This document shows, in pieces, positions 50,012-59,602 of a DNA stretch of 64,000 nt. The notes beneath the pieces are model-generated. The model did not search any database. It saw only the letters and a list, made by a program, of their open reading frames with translations, and had not been told where the DNA came from. The DNA is from Marinobacter santoriniensis NKSG1. GTDB lineage: Bacteria > Pseudomonadota > Gammaproteobacteria > Pseudomonadales > Oleiphilaceae. Location of the stretch: contig NZ_APAT01000003.1 of NCBI RefSeq assembly GCF_000347775.1, positions 16,302 to 80,301 on the forward strand, in the 5' to 3' direction. Each line of letters begins with the position of its first letter. The first letter of the stretch is position 1. The position numbers and the translations under genes are program-made.

Positions 50012-51091
50012 TTACATCTCGTCGTAGTCGAGAACCACTTTGTCGCTGATCGGATAGCACTGACAGGAGAGCACGTAGCCGGCTTCGACCTCGTAATCTT
50101 CCAGCGCAAAGTTCTGGTCCATCTCCACTTCGCCTTCCACTACCTTGGCACGGCAGGTCGAGCAGACGCCGGCCTTGCAGGAATAGGGCAGGTCCGCGCC
50201 TTCCTCGTTACCGGCATCCAGGATGCTCTTGGTGTCGCGTACCAGCGGGAAGGTCAGGGAGCGGCCATCGGCGATGACCGTTACCTCACTGACGGACTTC
50301 GGATCGACATGAGACGGATCCCTGTCTTTCCGGGGCTGAGGTGCGCCGCCAACCGGTGTAAACAGCTCGTAGTGGATCTTGCTCTTGTCCAGGCCGTGGC
50401 GCTGCAGGGAGTCCCGCACGTCTTCCGTCATCAGCTGGGGACCGCAGATGAAGGCCGCCGTGAGCTCCTTGACGTTGATCCAGTGATCGAACAGGGCATC
50501 GCACTTGTCGTGGTCAATCCGTCCGTTGTACAGGTCAATGTCCTGTTCCTCACGGGTGAAGATGTACACCAGGTTCAGGCGGGACATGTACTCGTTCTTC
50601 AGGTCCTGAAGTTCGTCGCGGAACATGGTGCTGCTGGTGGCCTTGTTACCGTAGAACAGGGTGACCTCGCTCTTCGGTTCGGTTTCCAGGGTGGTCTTCA
50701 CGATTGACAGAATCGGGGTGATACCACTGCCGGCGGCAACCGCCAGATAATTGCCTTCACGCTCCGGGTCCAGGTCAATGGAGAAATGGCCCTGAGGCGG
50801 CATGACTTCCAGGGTCTGGCCGGGCTTGAGCTGCTCGTTGGCAAAGGTTGAGAACCGGCCTCCGGGCACCTGCTTGATCGCAATGCGCAGTTCCTGGTCG
50901 TTGACGCTTCGGCAGATCGAGTAGGAGCGGCGGACTTCTTCACCATTCAGTTTGGTTCTGACAATCAGGTGCTGGCCCTGCTTGTAGCTGAATTTGTCCG
51001 CCAGGTCTCCCGGCACGTCAAAAGCAAGTGATACGGCGTTTCTTGTTTCCGGTCTGACCTCTTTGAGGGTCAGTGAGTAAAATTTGTTCAT
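50012..51091 (-). CDS. paaE: phenylacetyl-CoA epoxidase reductase subunit PaaE
   Basis: NADPH-dependent reductase (359 aa) feeding electrons to the PaaAC diiron centre. FAD-binding RRSYSIC, the nucleotide-binding AAGSGITPILS and a C-terminal plant-type 2Fe-2S domain (CKAGVCSTC plus a later Cys in SCQC) are in order. I start at MNKFYSLTL; the longer frame to 51229 reads back over paaD. Located right after paaD. Confidence 0.95.
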   Translation of the reverse strand: MNKFYSLTLKEVRPETRNAVSLAFDVPGDLADKFSYKQGQHLIVRTKLNGEEVRRSYSICRSVNDQELRIAIKQVPGGRFSTFANEQLKPGQTLEVMPPQGHFSIDLDPEREGNYLAVAAGSGITPILSIVKTTLETEPKSEVTLFYGNKATSSTMFRDELQDLKNEYMSRLNLVYIFTREEQDIDLYNGRIDHDKCDALFDHWINVKELTAAFICGPQLMTEDVRDSLQRHGLDKSKIHYELFTPVGGAPQPRKDRDPSHVDPKSVSEVTVIADGRSLTFPLVRDTKSILDAGNEEGADLPYSCKAGVCSTCRAKVVEGEVEMDQNFALEDYEVEAGYVLSCQCYPISDKVVLDYDEM

Positions 51092-51104
51092 GATCGTATC
51101 GGCT

Positions 51105-51674
51105 CTAGATGCATTTGAAATAGTCGAAGGGCTCGAGGCATTCCTTGCAACGATAAAGGGCTTTACAGGCGGTGGATCCGAACTCGCTGACCCGCTCGGT
51201 GTCTTTGCTGCCGCAGTGGGGGCAGGCAATGACCTCCGGTTCGCCGAGCAGACTCATCTTGCTGGAGCTGCCCTCGGGCGGCGCGATGCCGAATGCCCGA
51301 AGCTTTTCTTTGCCTTCGTCTGTGATCCAGTCGGTGGTCCAGGCAGGGGTCAGCACCTGATTGATCTTCGGATCCCGAAAGCCCGCAGCGCGCAGGGCTT
51401 CGGCAATCAGTTCCTCAATCAGTTCGGTGGCCGGGCACCCGGAGTAGGTCGGGGTCACATCGATGGACAGTTCTTTACCGTCCCAGTGAACCGCCCGGAC
51501 AATGCCGAGCTCCACGACGCTGACTGCCGGCACTTCAGGGTCTTTGACCTCATCAAGCAGTGCCCAGATGTCGTCCTCTGTCAGCAGATCGGGGCGGGCG
51601 TTTGCCGGCACCCGATCGCTTGCGATCAGGATGTCGACGGCTGACCGGTTGTCTGAATCACCATGTTGTGGCAT
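51105..51674 (-). CDS. paaD: phenylacetyl-CoA epoxidase assembly protein PaaD
   Basis: 189-aa protein with an N-terminal MIP18/SufT-like domain (VKDPEVPAVSVVELGIVRAV, TPTYSGCPATELI) and a C-terminal zinc ribbon (CPHCGSKDTE... CKECLEPFDYFKC). PaaD is thought to help mature metal centres of the epoxidase. Its start overlaps the end of paaC. Confidence 0.94.
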   Translation of the reverse strand: MPQHGDSDNRSAVDILIASDRVPANARPDLLTEDDIWALLDEVKDPEVPAVSVVELGIVRAVHWDGKELSIDVTPTYSGCPATELIEELIAEALRAAGFRDPKINQVLTPAWTTDWITDEGKEKLRAFGIAPPEGSSSKMSLLGEPEVIACPHCGSKDTERVSEFGSTACKALYRCKECLEPFDYFKCI

Positions 51675-52422
51675 CGGGATAGGCCCTCTGCAGAAACTGC
51701 ATTTCTGCCAGAATGAAACCGAGATGTTCGGTGTGTTCGCCGCGTTTGCCGCCCATGTACATCCAGGCGTCGTCTGGCTGCGGCGTCAGCGTGGCTTCCT
51801 GAAGAACCTCTTTGACCAGTCCACGCCAGTCTTCCTTCAACTGCTCCGGATCCGGGCCAATGCCGGCTTCCGCCATCAGCTGGTCGGTCTCATCCGGTGT
51901 GATGAGCTCACCGGTGAAGCGCCAGAGGATATCGACCGCATCCTGCATCCGGCGATGGCTCTCCTCGGTACCGTCACCCAGGCGCTTGACCCACTCGGAG
52001 GACCGGCGCAGGTGATAGGTCACTTCCTTCAGTGCCTTTGCGGCAATGCCGGCAACGCGTTCGTCGCTGGCGTTTACCAGGCTCTTCAGGGTGAAGTAGT
52101 GCCAGACATCGAAAAAGAACTGGCGACCCATGGTCACGGCGTAGTCTTCGTTCGGCTGCTCGGTCAGCAGCAGGTTGCGGTAGTCGTGGGCATCCCGGCG
52201 ATAGGCCAGTTTATCCGCATCGCGACCGTCATCGATCAGGTCGGCGGCGTACTCGTACCAGTTACGGGCCTGGCCGACGAGATCCAGTGCCACGTTCATC
52301 AGCGCCATTTCTTCTTCAAGCGCCGGCGCCTTGCCGCACAGCTCGCACAGGCGCTGACCGAGGATCATGTCCGAATCGGCCAGGCGCAGCAGGTATTCCG
52401 TGAGTGCTTCTTTCTGATTCAT
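51658..52422 (-). CDS. paaC: phenylacetyl-CoA epoxidase structural subunit PaaC
   Basis: Ferritin-like subunit (254 aa) that forms the PaaAC core but lacks the diiron catalytic role of PaaA. Conserved stretches are LADSDMILGQRLCELCG and ALDLVGQARNWYEYA, and FFFDVWHYFTL. It overlaps paaD by 17 bases and follows paaB after 11 bases. Confidence 0.94.
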   Translation of the reverse strand: MNQKEALTEYLLRLADSDMILGQRLCELCGKAPALEEEMALMNVALDLVGQARNWYEYAADLIDDGRDADKLAYRRDAHDYRNLLLTEQPNEDYAVTMGRQFFFDVWHYFTLKSLVNASDERVAGIAAKALKEVTYHLRRSSEWVKRLGDGTEESHRRMQDAVDILWRFTGELITPDETDQLMAEAGIGPDPEQLKEDWRGLVKEVLQEATLTPQPDDAWMYMGGKRGEHTEHLGFILAEMQFLQRAYPDATTW

Positions 52423-52433
52423 GGAATCACTCC

Positions 52434-52715
52434 TTACATGTGTCCGACTTCGTCGGGCAGCTCGTAAAAGGACGCGTGCCGGTACACCTTGTCCTCGGAC
52501 GGATCAAACAGCACTTCTTTCTCGTCGGACGCTGACGCGGTGATCATGTCGGAAGGAACCACCCAGATGCTTACGCCCTCGTTGCGGCGTGTGTACAGGT
52601 CACGGGCGTTTTCCATGGCCATTTCGGCATCGGCAGCGTGAACGCTTCCCACGTGTTTGTGGTTCAGGCCGTGCTTGCTGCGAACAAAAACTTCGTAAAG
52701 ACGCCATTCAGACAT
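52434..52715 (-). CDS. paaB: phenylacetyl-CoA epoxidase subunit PaaB
   Basis: Small subunit (93 aa) that bridges PaaAC heterodimers. The start MSEWRLYEVFVRSKHGLNHK is family-typical and has a strong GGAGGAAT site upstream; the seven-codon longer version to 52736 is not needed. The motif RRNEGVSIWVVPS is conserved. Confidence 0.95.
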   Translation of the reverse strand: MSEWRLYEVFVRSKHGLNHKHVGSVHAADAEMAMENARDLYTRRNEGVSIWVVPSDMITASASDEKEVLFDPSEDKVYRHASFYELPDEVGHM

Positions 52716-52732
52716 GTTGTATTCCTCCGATA

Positions 52733-53725
52733 TCAAGCAGCTGCTGCGCGCTGCTTTTGTTTTTTGGCATAGGCGACGGCCGCTTCGCGAACCCAGGCGC
52801 CTTCTTCAATCGCTTTCTTGCGGGTGTTGATCCGCTCGCGGTTACAGGGGCCGTTGCCCTTGAGAACGTCGTAGAACTCCTGCCAGTTGATTTCACCGAA
52901 ATCGTAGTGGCCGGTTTCCTCGTTCCATTTCAGGTCCGGGTCCGGTGCGGTACATCCCAGGTACTCAAGCTGCGGAACAGTCTGGTCAATGAACATCTGA
53001 CGCAGTTCGTCGTTACTCTTGCGCTTGATCTTCCAGGCCATGGACTGCTGGGAGTTCGGGGATTCGTCGTCGTGCGGACCAAACATCATCAGTGCCGGCC
53101 ACCACAGGCGGTTGATGGCGTCCTGTACCATCTGTTTCTGCTCTTCGGTACCTTCCCGCATCATGTCCAGCAGGATCTGGTAGCCCTGACGCTGGTGGAA
53201 GCTTTCTTCCTTACAGATACGGATCATGGCGCGAGAGTAGGGCCCGTAAGAGGTCCGCTGCAGTACCACCTGGTTGACGATGGCGGCGCCATCCACCAGC
53301 CAGCCGACCGCACCCATGTCCGCCCAGTTCAGGGTCGGATAGTTGAAGATGCTGGAGTACTTGGCTTTGCCCTGATGCAGCTTCTCGATTTCTTCGTCCC
53401 GGTCAGCGCCCAGGGTTTCCATGGCGCTGTAGAGGTAGAGTCCGTGACCCGCCTCGTCCTGGATCTTGGCCATCAACTGGAGCTTGCGCTTCAGGGTTGG
53501 TGCACGGGTGACCCAGTTGCCTTCCGGCAGCATGCCAACCACTTCGGAGTGGGCGTGCTGGGAGATCTGGCGAACAAGGGTCTTCCGGTAGCCTTCCGGC
53601 ATCCAGTTCTTCGGCTCGATTTTGGTTTCTGCATCGATCTTCTCCTGGAATGCGCGCTCTTCAGGCGACATTTCGTCCAGGGATTTGACGCGCTTGGCTC
53701 CGGTTTCAACGAGCTGGGCGTACAT
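52733..53725 (-). CDS. paaA: phenylacetyl-CoA 1,2-epoxidase catalytic subunit PaaA
   Basis: Diiron monooxygenase subunit (330 aa) that epoxidises the ring of phenylacetyl-CoA. Carboxylate/histidine iron motifs are visible in [18 protein letters not shown] and [12 protein letters not shown]. It is the first gene of the A-B-C-D-E-Z operon, with a 324-base control region before it. The pathway requires O2 at this step. Confidence 0.96.
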   Translation of the reverse strand: MYAQLVETGAKRVKSLDEMSPEERAFQEKIDAETKIEPKNWMPEGYRKTLVRQISQHAHSEVVGMLPEGNWVTRAPTLKRKLQLMAKIQDEAGHGLYLYSAMETLGADRDEEIEKLHQGKAKYSSIFNYPTLNWADMGAVGWLVDGAAIVNQVVLQRTSYGPYSRAMIRICKEESFHQRQGYQILLDMMREGTEEQKQMVQDAINRLWWPALMMFGPHDDESPNSQQSMAWKIKRKSNDELRQMFIDQTVPQLEYLGCTAPDPDLKWNEETGHYDFGEINWQEFYDVLKGNGPCNRERINTRKKAIEEGAWVREAAVAYAKKQKQRAAAA

Positions 53726-53807
53726 ACAATACCTCCGGTTCGGGCTTGTTGTTCTGTTGGTCTGTGAACAGCCGAGCCCTGACAGTGTTTGTTGGGCTAT
53801 ACATTCA

Positions 53808-53835
53808 ATCTTAAATGATACTGAATAAATATCAA
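53808..53835 (-). promoter_or_regulatory. candidate paaA promoter with overlapping operator
   Basis: On the - strand TTGATA (53835-53830), 16 bases and TAAGAT (53813-53808) form a moderate sigma70 promoter, 83 bases before paaA. The same bases form TTGATATT-N6-GTATCA (53835-53816), matching the motif near paaX and paaG. A repressor bound here would cover the -35 and spacer. Confidence 0.45.
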
Positions 53836-54005
53836 GTTTTAGCTTTGTGTGTCATGTCGGGTATTTTGGGTGTCCTATAATCAAGTAATAGACTGATTTA
53901 AATAGACAAAAATATGATACGTGACGAAAAGCTATTGAGATTGGTTTAGAGAGAGTGAAATTAAATCGACATCCGGTGCGGCAGCGGGTGTCTCCGTTTT
54001 AAACG

Positions 54006-54039
54006 GGCAGCGGGCCGGAAAGGGGACCGGCCCGCTGCC
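54006..54039 (-). terminator. GC-rich hairpin behind paaK
   Basis: GGCAGCGGGCCGG (54006-54018) and CCGGCCCGCTGCC (54027-54039) form a perfect 13-base-pair stem eleven bases after the paaK stop. On the - strand it is followed by CGTTTAAAACGG rather than a long T-run, so termination may be partial. Confidence 0.55.
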
Positions 54040-54049
54040 AAACCGGGAT

Positions 54050-55363
54050 TTACTGGTTGCGCCGGTCAATAACCCGCTTGGCCTTGCCCTCGGAGCGGGC
54101 CAGACGGTTCGGCTCCAGAACCTGAACACGGGTGCTGATGCCAATGTAGGATTTGATATGGTGGGTCAGCTCCTTGGCGGCATTGGCCCGGACGTCATCG
54201 CTGCTGGCGGCTTCCGGCTTCAGCTCGGCGCGGATATCCACGCAATCCAGGTTGCCTTCCTTGTAGACCTCAATCTCGTAGTGCGGCGCCAGGGCTTCAC
54301 ACTTGAGAACCTGCTCCTCGATCTGGCTCGGGAACACATTGACGCCCCGGATGATCAGCATGTCATCGCTGCGACCGGTAATCTTGTCGATGCGACGCAT
54401 CGGCCGCGCAGTGCCGGGCAACAGGCGTGTGAGATCCCGGGTCCGGTAACGCAGGATTGGCAGGGCCACCTTGGTCAGCGAGGTGAAGACCAGCTCGCCG
54501 TACTCGCCATCGGGCAGGACTTCACCGGTGTTGGGATCAATGATCTCCGGATAGAAGTGATCTTCCCAGATGGTCGGGCCGTCTTTGGTTTCGAGACACT
54601 CCATACCTACGCCGGGGCCCATGACTTCGGACAGGCCGTAGATGTCCAGTGCCTCGATACCGAGGCGCTCTTCCAGTTCGGTCCGCATGCTGTTGGTCCA
54701 GGGCTCGGCACCAAAAATGCCCAGACGGAGCGGCAGTTTGTGCGGATCGATGCCCTGACGGTCCATTTCGTCTGCAATGTTCAGCATGTAGGACGGGGTC
54801 ACCATGATGATGTCCGGCTGGAAGTCCTTGATCAGCTGGACCTGCTTCTCGGTCTGTCCACCGGACATGGGGATGACCGTACAGCCGAGCCGTTCGGCAC
54901 CGTAGTGCGCGCCCAGGCCGCCGGTGAACAGGCCGTAGCCATAGGACACGTGAACCTTGTCGCCCCGGTGACCGCCGCCGGCCCGGATGCTGCGGGCCAC
55001 AATGTCGGCCCAGGTGTTGATGTCACTCTGGGTGTAACCGACAACGGTCGGCTTGCCGGTGGTGCCGCTGGAGGCATGGACGCGGACGACCTGGTCCATG
55101 GGGGTGGCAAACATGCCGAATGGATAGTTGTCCCGCAGATCCGCCTTGGTGGTGAAGGGAATCTTGGCAAGGTCTTCCAGCGAATTGATGTCCATCGGTT
55201 TCAGGCCGATTTCGTCGAAGGCATTGCGGTAGAAAGGGACGTTGGTGTAGGCATGAACCACGCTCCAGCGCAGGCGCTGAAGCTGTTCGTGGCGCAGCTC
55301 ATCGATGCTGGCCGTTTCCATGCGGTCGAGTTTGCCGATTTTTTGCAGTGGTAAATTGCTCAT
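54050..55363 (-). CDS. paaK: phenylacetate-CoA ligase
   Basis: AMP-forming ligase activating phenylacetate to phenylacetyl-CoA (437 aa), the first step of the pathway. The P-loop SSGTTGKPTVVGYT is at about residues 97-110 and the adenylation motifs DIYGLSEVMGPGVG and TDLRI-like TGRSDDMLIIRGVNVFPSQIE follow. It follows paaJ in the paaGHIJK unit after 56 bases. Confidence 0.96.
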   Translation of the reverse strand: MSNLPLQKIGKLDRMETASIDELRHEQLQRLRWSVVHAYTNVPFYRNAFDEIGLKPMDINSLEDLAKIPFTTKADLRDNYPFGMFATPMDQVVRVHASSGTTGKPTVVGYTQSDINTWADIVARSIRAGGGHRGDKVHVSYGYGLFTGGLGAHYGAERLGCTVIPMSGGQTEKQVQLIKDFQPDIIMVTPSYMLNIADEMDRQGIDPHKLPLRLGIFGAEPWTNSMRTELEERLGIEALDIYGLSEVMGPGVGMECLETKDGPTIWEDHFYPEIIDPNTGEVLPDGEYGELVFTSLTKVALPILRYRTRDLTRLLPGTARPMRRIDKITGRSDDMLIIRGVNVFPSQIEEQVLKCEALAPHYEIEVYKEGNLDCVDIRAELKPEAASSDDVRANAAKELTHHIKSYIGISTRVQVLEPNRLARSEGKAKRVIDRRNQ

Positions 55364-55419
55364 GATGTTGTCCTGCGTTGTTCTTGTACCGTGTTTTCAG
55401 TCTAGATCCTGTTGTGCAA

Positions 55420-56667
55420 TCAGGCGGCGCTGTCGGTTCTTTCGATGATCAGGGCAATCCCCTGGCCAACACCGATGCACATGGTGCAAAGCGCGTAACG
55501 GGCTTTTTGCCCGGCCTGGTGGCGACGTTCGAGTTCGTTCAGCGCGGTGGTGATCAGTCGCGCACCGCTCATGCCGAGCGGGTGGCCGAGGGCAATGGCG
55601 CCGCCGTTCGGGTTGACGTGCTCGGCATCGTCCGGAAGCCCGAGGTCCCGGGTGACCGCCAGCGCCTGTGCTGCAAATGCCTCGTTCAGTTCGATCACAT
55701 CCATGTCCGCCAGTTCCAGCCCGGCGGTCTTGAGGACCTTGCGGGTGGCCGGCGCAGGGCCAAAGCCCATGATGCGTGGCTCGACACCGGCGGTCGCCAT
55801 GGCAATCACCCGCGCCCTGGGTTTGAGGCCATACTGGCTCAGGGCCTCGGAGCCGGCCAGCAACAGTGCGCAGGCGCCGTCGTTGACGCCGGAGGCGTTG
55901 CCAGCAGTCACGCAACCGTTTTCACGGAACGGCGTCGGAAGTGACGCAAGCTTGTCGAGGCTGGTCTCGCGAGGATGCTCGTCGGTGTCGACCACCAGCG
56001 GATCCTGTTTGCGACGGGGAATGGTGACCGAGGTGATTTCATTGGCGAAAAAGCCCGCGGCCTGGGCCGCTGCGGTCCGCTGCTGGCTGCGCAGGGCAAA
56101 GGCATCCTGATCTTCCCGGGACACCTTGAACTGCTCGGCCACGTTTTCTGCGGTTTCCGGCATGGAATCGATGCCGTACTGCTTTTTCATCACCGGATTC
56201 ACGAAACGCCATCCGATGGTGGTATCGAACATTTCCGCCTTGCGGCTGAAGGCGTTTTCCGCTTTGCCCATCACGAAAGGCGCCCGGGACATGGACTCGA
56301 CGCCACCAGCGATCATCAGGCCGGCTTCGCCGGTTCGAATGGCACGGGCAGCACTGCCGACCGCATCCATTCCGGAACCACACAGCCGGTTGATGGTGCT
56401 TCCCGGCACGTCCACCGGCAGCCCGGCCAACAGCAGTGACATGCGGGCCACGTCCCGATTGTCTTCGCCGGCCTGGTTGGCGCAGCCGTAAAGAACGTCG
56501 TCCACTTTCGACCAGTCCAGGTCGGGGTGGCGTTCCATCAGGGCCTTGATCGGAATGGCGCCAAGATCATCGGCCCTGACTGCCGAAAGGGCGCCGCCGT
56601 AACGGCCAATGGGTGTACGAATGGCGTCGACGATGTAAGCGTCTTTCAGGCGGGTGTCAGTGCTCAT
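55420..56667 (-). CDS. paaJ: 3-oxoadipyl-CoA / 3-oxo-5,6-dehydrosuberyl-CoA thiolase PaaJ
   Basis: Thiolase of 415 aa with the nucleophilic cysteine in INRLCGSGMDAV (Cys96), the acid/base histidine in NPNGGAIALGHPLG and the late cysteine in CTMCIGVGQG. It cleaves the beta-ketoacyl-CoA intermediates to acetyl-CoA and finally succinyl-CoA. PcaF of the beta-ketoadipate pathway is closely related; the paa neighbours favour PaaJ. Overlaps paaI by four bases. Confidence 0.94.
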   Translation of the reverse strand: MSTDTRLKDAYIVDAIRTPIGRYGGALSAVRADDLGAIPIKALMERHPDLDWSKVDDVLYGCANQAGEDNRDVARMSLLLAGLPVDVPGSTINRLCGSGMDAVGSAARAIRTGEAGLMIAGGVESMSRAPFVMGKAENAFSRKAEMFDTTIGWRFVNPVMKKQYGIDSMPETAENVAEQFKVSREDQDAFALRSQQRTAAAQAAGFFANEITSVTIPRRKQDPLVVDTDEHPRETSLDKLASLPTPFRENGCVTAGNASGVNDGACALLLAGSEALSQYGLKPRARVIAMATAGVEPRIMGFGPAPATRKVLKTAGLELADMDVIELNEAFAAQALAVTRDLGLPDDAEHVNPNGGAIALGHPLGMSGARLITTALNELERRHQAGQKARYALCTMCIGVGQGIALIIERTDSAA

Positions 56668-57110
56668 GATGCGTTCTCCGAATGGCGGACGGTGCCGCGT
56701 ACTTCATAGGAACGGCCGCGGAACAGTGCCACGGTGCGTCCGTCCTGGTTGGTCAGGGTGATGTCATAAACGCCGGTCCGGCCGCCGCGGGAGCGTTCCT
56801 CCGCTGTGGCGGTCAGCTGATCGCCTTCCTTTGCACCGGACATGAAGTCAATACTGCAGCCTGAGGCGACCGTCGCACGGTCGTAAGTGTTGCAGGCGAA
56901 CGCGAATGCCGAGTCAGCAAGGGTGAACAGATAACCGCCATGGCAGGAGCCGTGGCCCTGGACCATGTCGCCGGTAACGGTCATGGTCAGGACCGCTTTG
57001 CCTGGCGCGACGGACTCGATTTTCATGCCGAGCTTCTGGCTGGCGCGATCCCGGGAGAACATGTGCTCTGCGCACTGTTCGGCCAGAATCTGTGGGTCGG
57101 TGTCAGTCAT
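56664..57110 (-). CDS. paaI: hotdog-fold thioesterase PaaI
   Basis: 148-aa hotdog protein with QGHGSCHGGYLFTLADSAFAFA, the PaaI signature containing the active-site region. It releases CoA from dead-end ring-hydroxylated phenylacetyl-CoA intermediates. Overlaps both neighbours by four bases (ATGA-type junctions with paaH and paaJ). Confidence 0.95.
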   Translation of the reverse strand: MTDTDPQILAEQCAEHMFSRDRASQKLGMKIESVAPGKAVLTMTVTGDMVQGHGSCHGGYLFTLADSAFAFACNTYDRATVASGCSIDFMSGAKEGDQLTATAEERSRGGRTGVYDITLTNQDGRTVALFRGRSYEVRGTVRHSENAS

Positions 57111-58630
57111 GCGTAGAACCCCTTGTTGGCGTAATGATTTTTTCTCAGCAGCAGCGCCGGGCGATACCGGTCTTCACCGTAGCTGTTCTGAAGGTTGGTC
57201 AGGACCGTGAAGACGCAGCCGGCTCCGAGTCGATCGCTCCAGCTGAGGGGGCCTTCGGGATAGTTCAGGCCGGCCTTCATGGCCAGGTCGATGTCCGCCA
57301 CCGTGGCAACGCCGTGCAGGTGGGCATCGGCCGCTTCGTTGGCCAGCATGGCGACAGTTCGCATGATGACCAGTCCGGGACGATCCGCCAGACGGCTGAC
57401 CGCGATACCGGCTGTTTGCAACAGGGCGCAGGCATCCTGGATGGCTTGCCCGGAGGCCTGATCCGCTGCGGCAATGGCCAGGCGTGTGGTCGTGGCGAAA
57501 TCGAATGCCAGATCGAACACGATGGTATTGTCGATGCCCTCTGCGGCCGCGCGTTCTGACGCCATGCGGCCATCGGTCAGCACAAGGACGGCCTCGCCGA
57601 AACGAATCCGGCCGTTGCCGTCACGCTCCTCGATCTCAAGGCCGGCCTCTTGCCAGCGCTGAACGAGCGCTTTGGCCGGGCCCAGGTCGCCTTCAACCGT
57701 CACCGTCTTGTGGATGCTTCCACCCTGTTCGGCTTCAGTGTTTGCTGCGGGACGATCATCGCCCTCGCCGTAGCGGTAGAAACCCCGACCGCTCTTGCGG
57801 CCCAGTCGACCTGCTTCCACCAGTTCCTGCTGGATGAGCGACGGGAGAAACCGGGTGTCCTGGTAATAGGCGTTGAACACCGAGTTGGTAACGGCGTAGT
57901 TGACGTCGTGTCCGATCAGGTCGGTCAGCTCGAAGGCGCCCATCCGGAAGTTGCCTGCCTCGCGCATCAGGGCATCCAGGGTGGCCGGATCCGCCGCCTG
58001 TTCCTGGACGAGTCTCAGGCTCTCGGCGTAGAAGGGACGGGCAACGCGATTGACAATGAAGCCGGGCGTTGAGGTCGCGTGTACCGGTTTTTTGCCCCAC
58101 TGGAGTGCGGTTGCATGCACCGTTTCAGCGACGGTGCCGTCAGTGGCCAGGCCGGACACCACCTCCACCAGGGCCATCAGAGGCGCCGGATTGAAAAAGT
58201 GCATGCCCACCAGCCGCTCTGGCTTCTGCATTTTCGCGCCCAGGGCAGTGATGGAGATCGACGAGGTGTTGGTGGCCAGAATCGTCTGGTCGCTGCACAG
58301 AGATTCGAGGTCTCCCAACAGGCCTTGCTTGATCTCAAGGTTCTCGATGATCGCTTCGATGACCAGGCCGGCGTCGGCGATATCGGACAGTTTGTCGACT
58401 GGCTGGATCCGTCCGACGATGGCATCGACGTCCTGCTGGTCCATTTTGCCTTTATCGACGCGGCGCTGAAGAATCTTGGCCGTGTTGTCACGACCGGCCG
58501 CTGCGGCGCCTTCCCGTTGATCGTGGAGGTAGACGGTGTGTCCGGCCTGTGCGGCAACCTGGGCGATGCCGGAGCCCATGGCGCCCGCACCGATGACGGC
58601 TACATTAATACTGGAATCCAGTGCCGGCAT
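57107..58630 (-). CDS. paaH: 3-hydroxyadipyl-CoA dehydrogenase PaaH
   Basis: NAD-dependent 3-hydroxyacyl-CoA dehydrogenase (507 aa). The dinucleotide-binding start VAVIGAGAMGSGIAQVAAQAG is followed by the HFFNPAPLMALVEVV motif with the catalytic histidine, and two C-terminal 3HCDH domains. It oxidises 3-hydroxyadipyl-CoA late in the pathway. It lies three bases after paaG. Confidence 0.94.
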   Translation of the reverse strand: MPALDSSINVAVIGAGAMGSGIAQVAAQAGHTVYLHDQREGAAAAGRDNTAKILQRRVDKGKMDQQDVDAIVGRIQPVDKLSDIADAGLVIEAIIENLEIKQGLLGDLESLCSDQTILATNTSSISITALGAKMQKPERLVGMHFFNPAPLMALVEVVSGLATDGTVAETVHATALQWGKKPVHATSTPGFIVNRVARPFYAESLRLVQEQAADPATLDALMREAGNFRMGAFELTDLIGHDVNYAVTNSVFNAYYQDTRFLPSLIQQELVEAGRLGRKSGRGFYRYGEGDDRPAANTEAEQGGSIHKTVTVEGDLGPAKALVQRWQEAGLEIEERDGNGRIRFGEAVLVLTDGRMASERAAAEGIDNTIVFDLAFDFATTTRLAIAAADQASGQAIQDACALLQTAGIAVSRLADRPGLVIMRTVAMLANEAADAHLHGVATVADIDLAMKAGLNYPEGPLSWSDRLGAGCVFTVLTNLQNSYGEDRYRPALLLRKNHYANKGFYA

Positions 58631-58633
58631 GTT

Positions 58634-59425
58634 TTATTTCCCCTTGAAATCCGGTGTGCGCTTTTCCATGAACGCGGCGACGCCTTCGCGGTAGTCGTCG
58701 GTCTGGCCTGCCTGGCGCTGCAGATCCCGTTCGAGTTCCAGTTGTTCGTCAAAGCTGTTGGTGGTGCTGGCATGCAGGGCCTGTTTGATCAGTGCCAGAC
58801 CTTTCGTGGGTTGGACGGCAAAATGACGAGCCAGTTTCATGGTTTCGTCCATCAGTTGCTCGTCGTCAACGCACCGCCAGATCATGCCCCAGCTTTCGGC
58901 CTGTTCAGCCTTGATCTTGTCGCCCAGCAGTGCCATGCCCTTGGCCCGGGCCATGCCCGCGACGCGGGGCAGGGTCCAGGTGCCGCCGGAATCCGGTACC
59001 AGGCCGAGCTTGCAGAAGGCCTGCACAAAGCTGGCAGACCGGGCAGCCAGCGTGATATCGCAAGCGAGCGCAATGTTGGCACCGGCGCCGGCCGCGACGC
59101 CGTTGACGGCACACAGAACCGGCATCGGCAGATCACGGAGACTGCGCATCAGCGGGTTGTAGTAATTTTCCAGGGAAGCACCCAGATCCGGCATTTCCTG
59201 ATCCGGTGAGACGCTGCGGTCGGACAGGTCCTGACCGGCACAGAAGCCACGGCCGGCACCGGTGATGACCAGAACGCGGACGCTGTCGTCGTTGCGAACG
59301 GTCGTGATGGCCTCACGCATGCGTTCGTGCATTTCCACGTTGAAGCTGTTGAGGTTGTTCGGGCGGTTCAGGGTGACTGTGGCAATGCCCTGATCGATCT
59401 CCAGAAGGATGCTTGACTGGGTCAT
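58634..59425 (-). CDS. paaG: 1,2-epoxyphenylacetyl-CoA isomerase PaaG
   Basis: Crotonase-fold isomerase (263 aa) turning the ring epoxide into oxepin-CoA. Segments closely match E. coli PaaG as I recall it: LNSFNVEMHERM, TGAGRGFCAGQDLSDR, the active-site ACDITLAARSASF and GLVPDSGGTW. I start at MTQSSILLEID; the longer frame to 59560 has no family support. It is the first gene of the paaGHIJK unit. No second hydratase gene (paaF) is in the island. Confidence 0.94.
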   Translation of the reverse strand: MTQSSILLEIDQGIATVTLNRPNNLNSFNVEMHERMREAITTVRNDDSVRVLVITGAGRGFCAGQDLSDRSVSPDQEMPDLGASLENYYNPLMRSLRDLPMPVLCAVNGVAAGAGANIALACDITLAARSASFVQAFCKLGLVPDSGGTWTLPRVAGMARAKGMALLGDKIKAEQAESWGMIWRCVDDEQLMDETMKLARHFAVQPTKGLALIKQALHASTTNSFDEQLELERDLQRQAGQTDDYREGVAAFMEKRTPDFKGK

Positions 59426-59574
59426 GATGTTGTCCCATTTGTTGTAATAACAGGAATGGCCGGGACGACACTGGGTGTCCCGTGACAGAGAATTCTTCAT
59501 GGCGCCCTTGCGCGGGGCGCAGGGTCGATCGGACTGCGGGCAACCAGTGCCCTCCGACACGACGTCCGAAATTG

Positions 59575-59602
59575 AGTATATCTAAGAATTGATACTCGTC
59601 AA
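59575..59602 (-). promoter_or_regulatory. candidate paaG promoter overlapped by TTGATACTCGTCAA
   Basis: On the - strand TTGACG (59602-59597), 16 bases and TATACT (59580-59575) make a good sigma70 promoter, about 150 bases before paaG. The palindromic TTGATACTCGTCAA (59589-59602) covers the -35; GGTATCG (59611) and TGTATCA (59623) lie just upstream. This resembles the sites near paaX and paaA. Confidence 0.55.

Larger units (their letters stand above)
53726..54049. other. paaK-paaA interval with paaA control region
   Basis: This 324-base gap has no plausible gene. The left part is AT-rich and holds the candidate paaA promoter and operator (53808-53835) and another TGATAC at 53915. The right part holds a GC hairpin behind paaK. 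Confidence 0.6.
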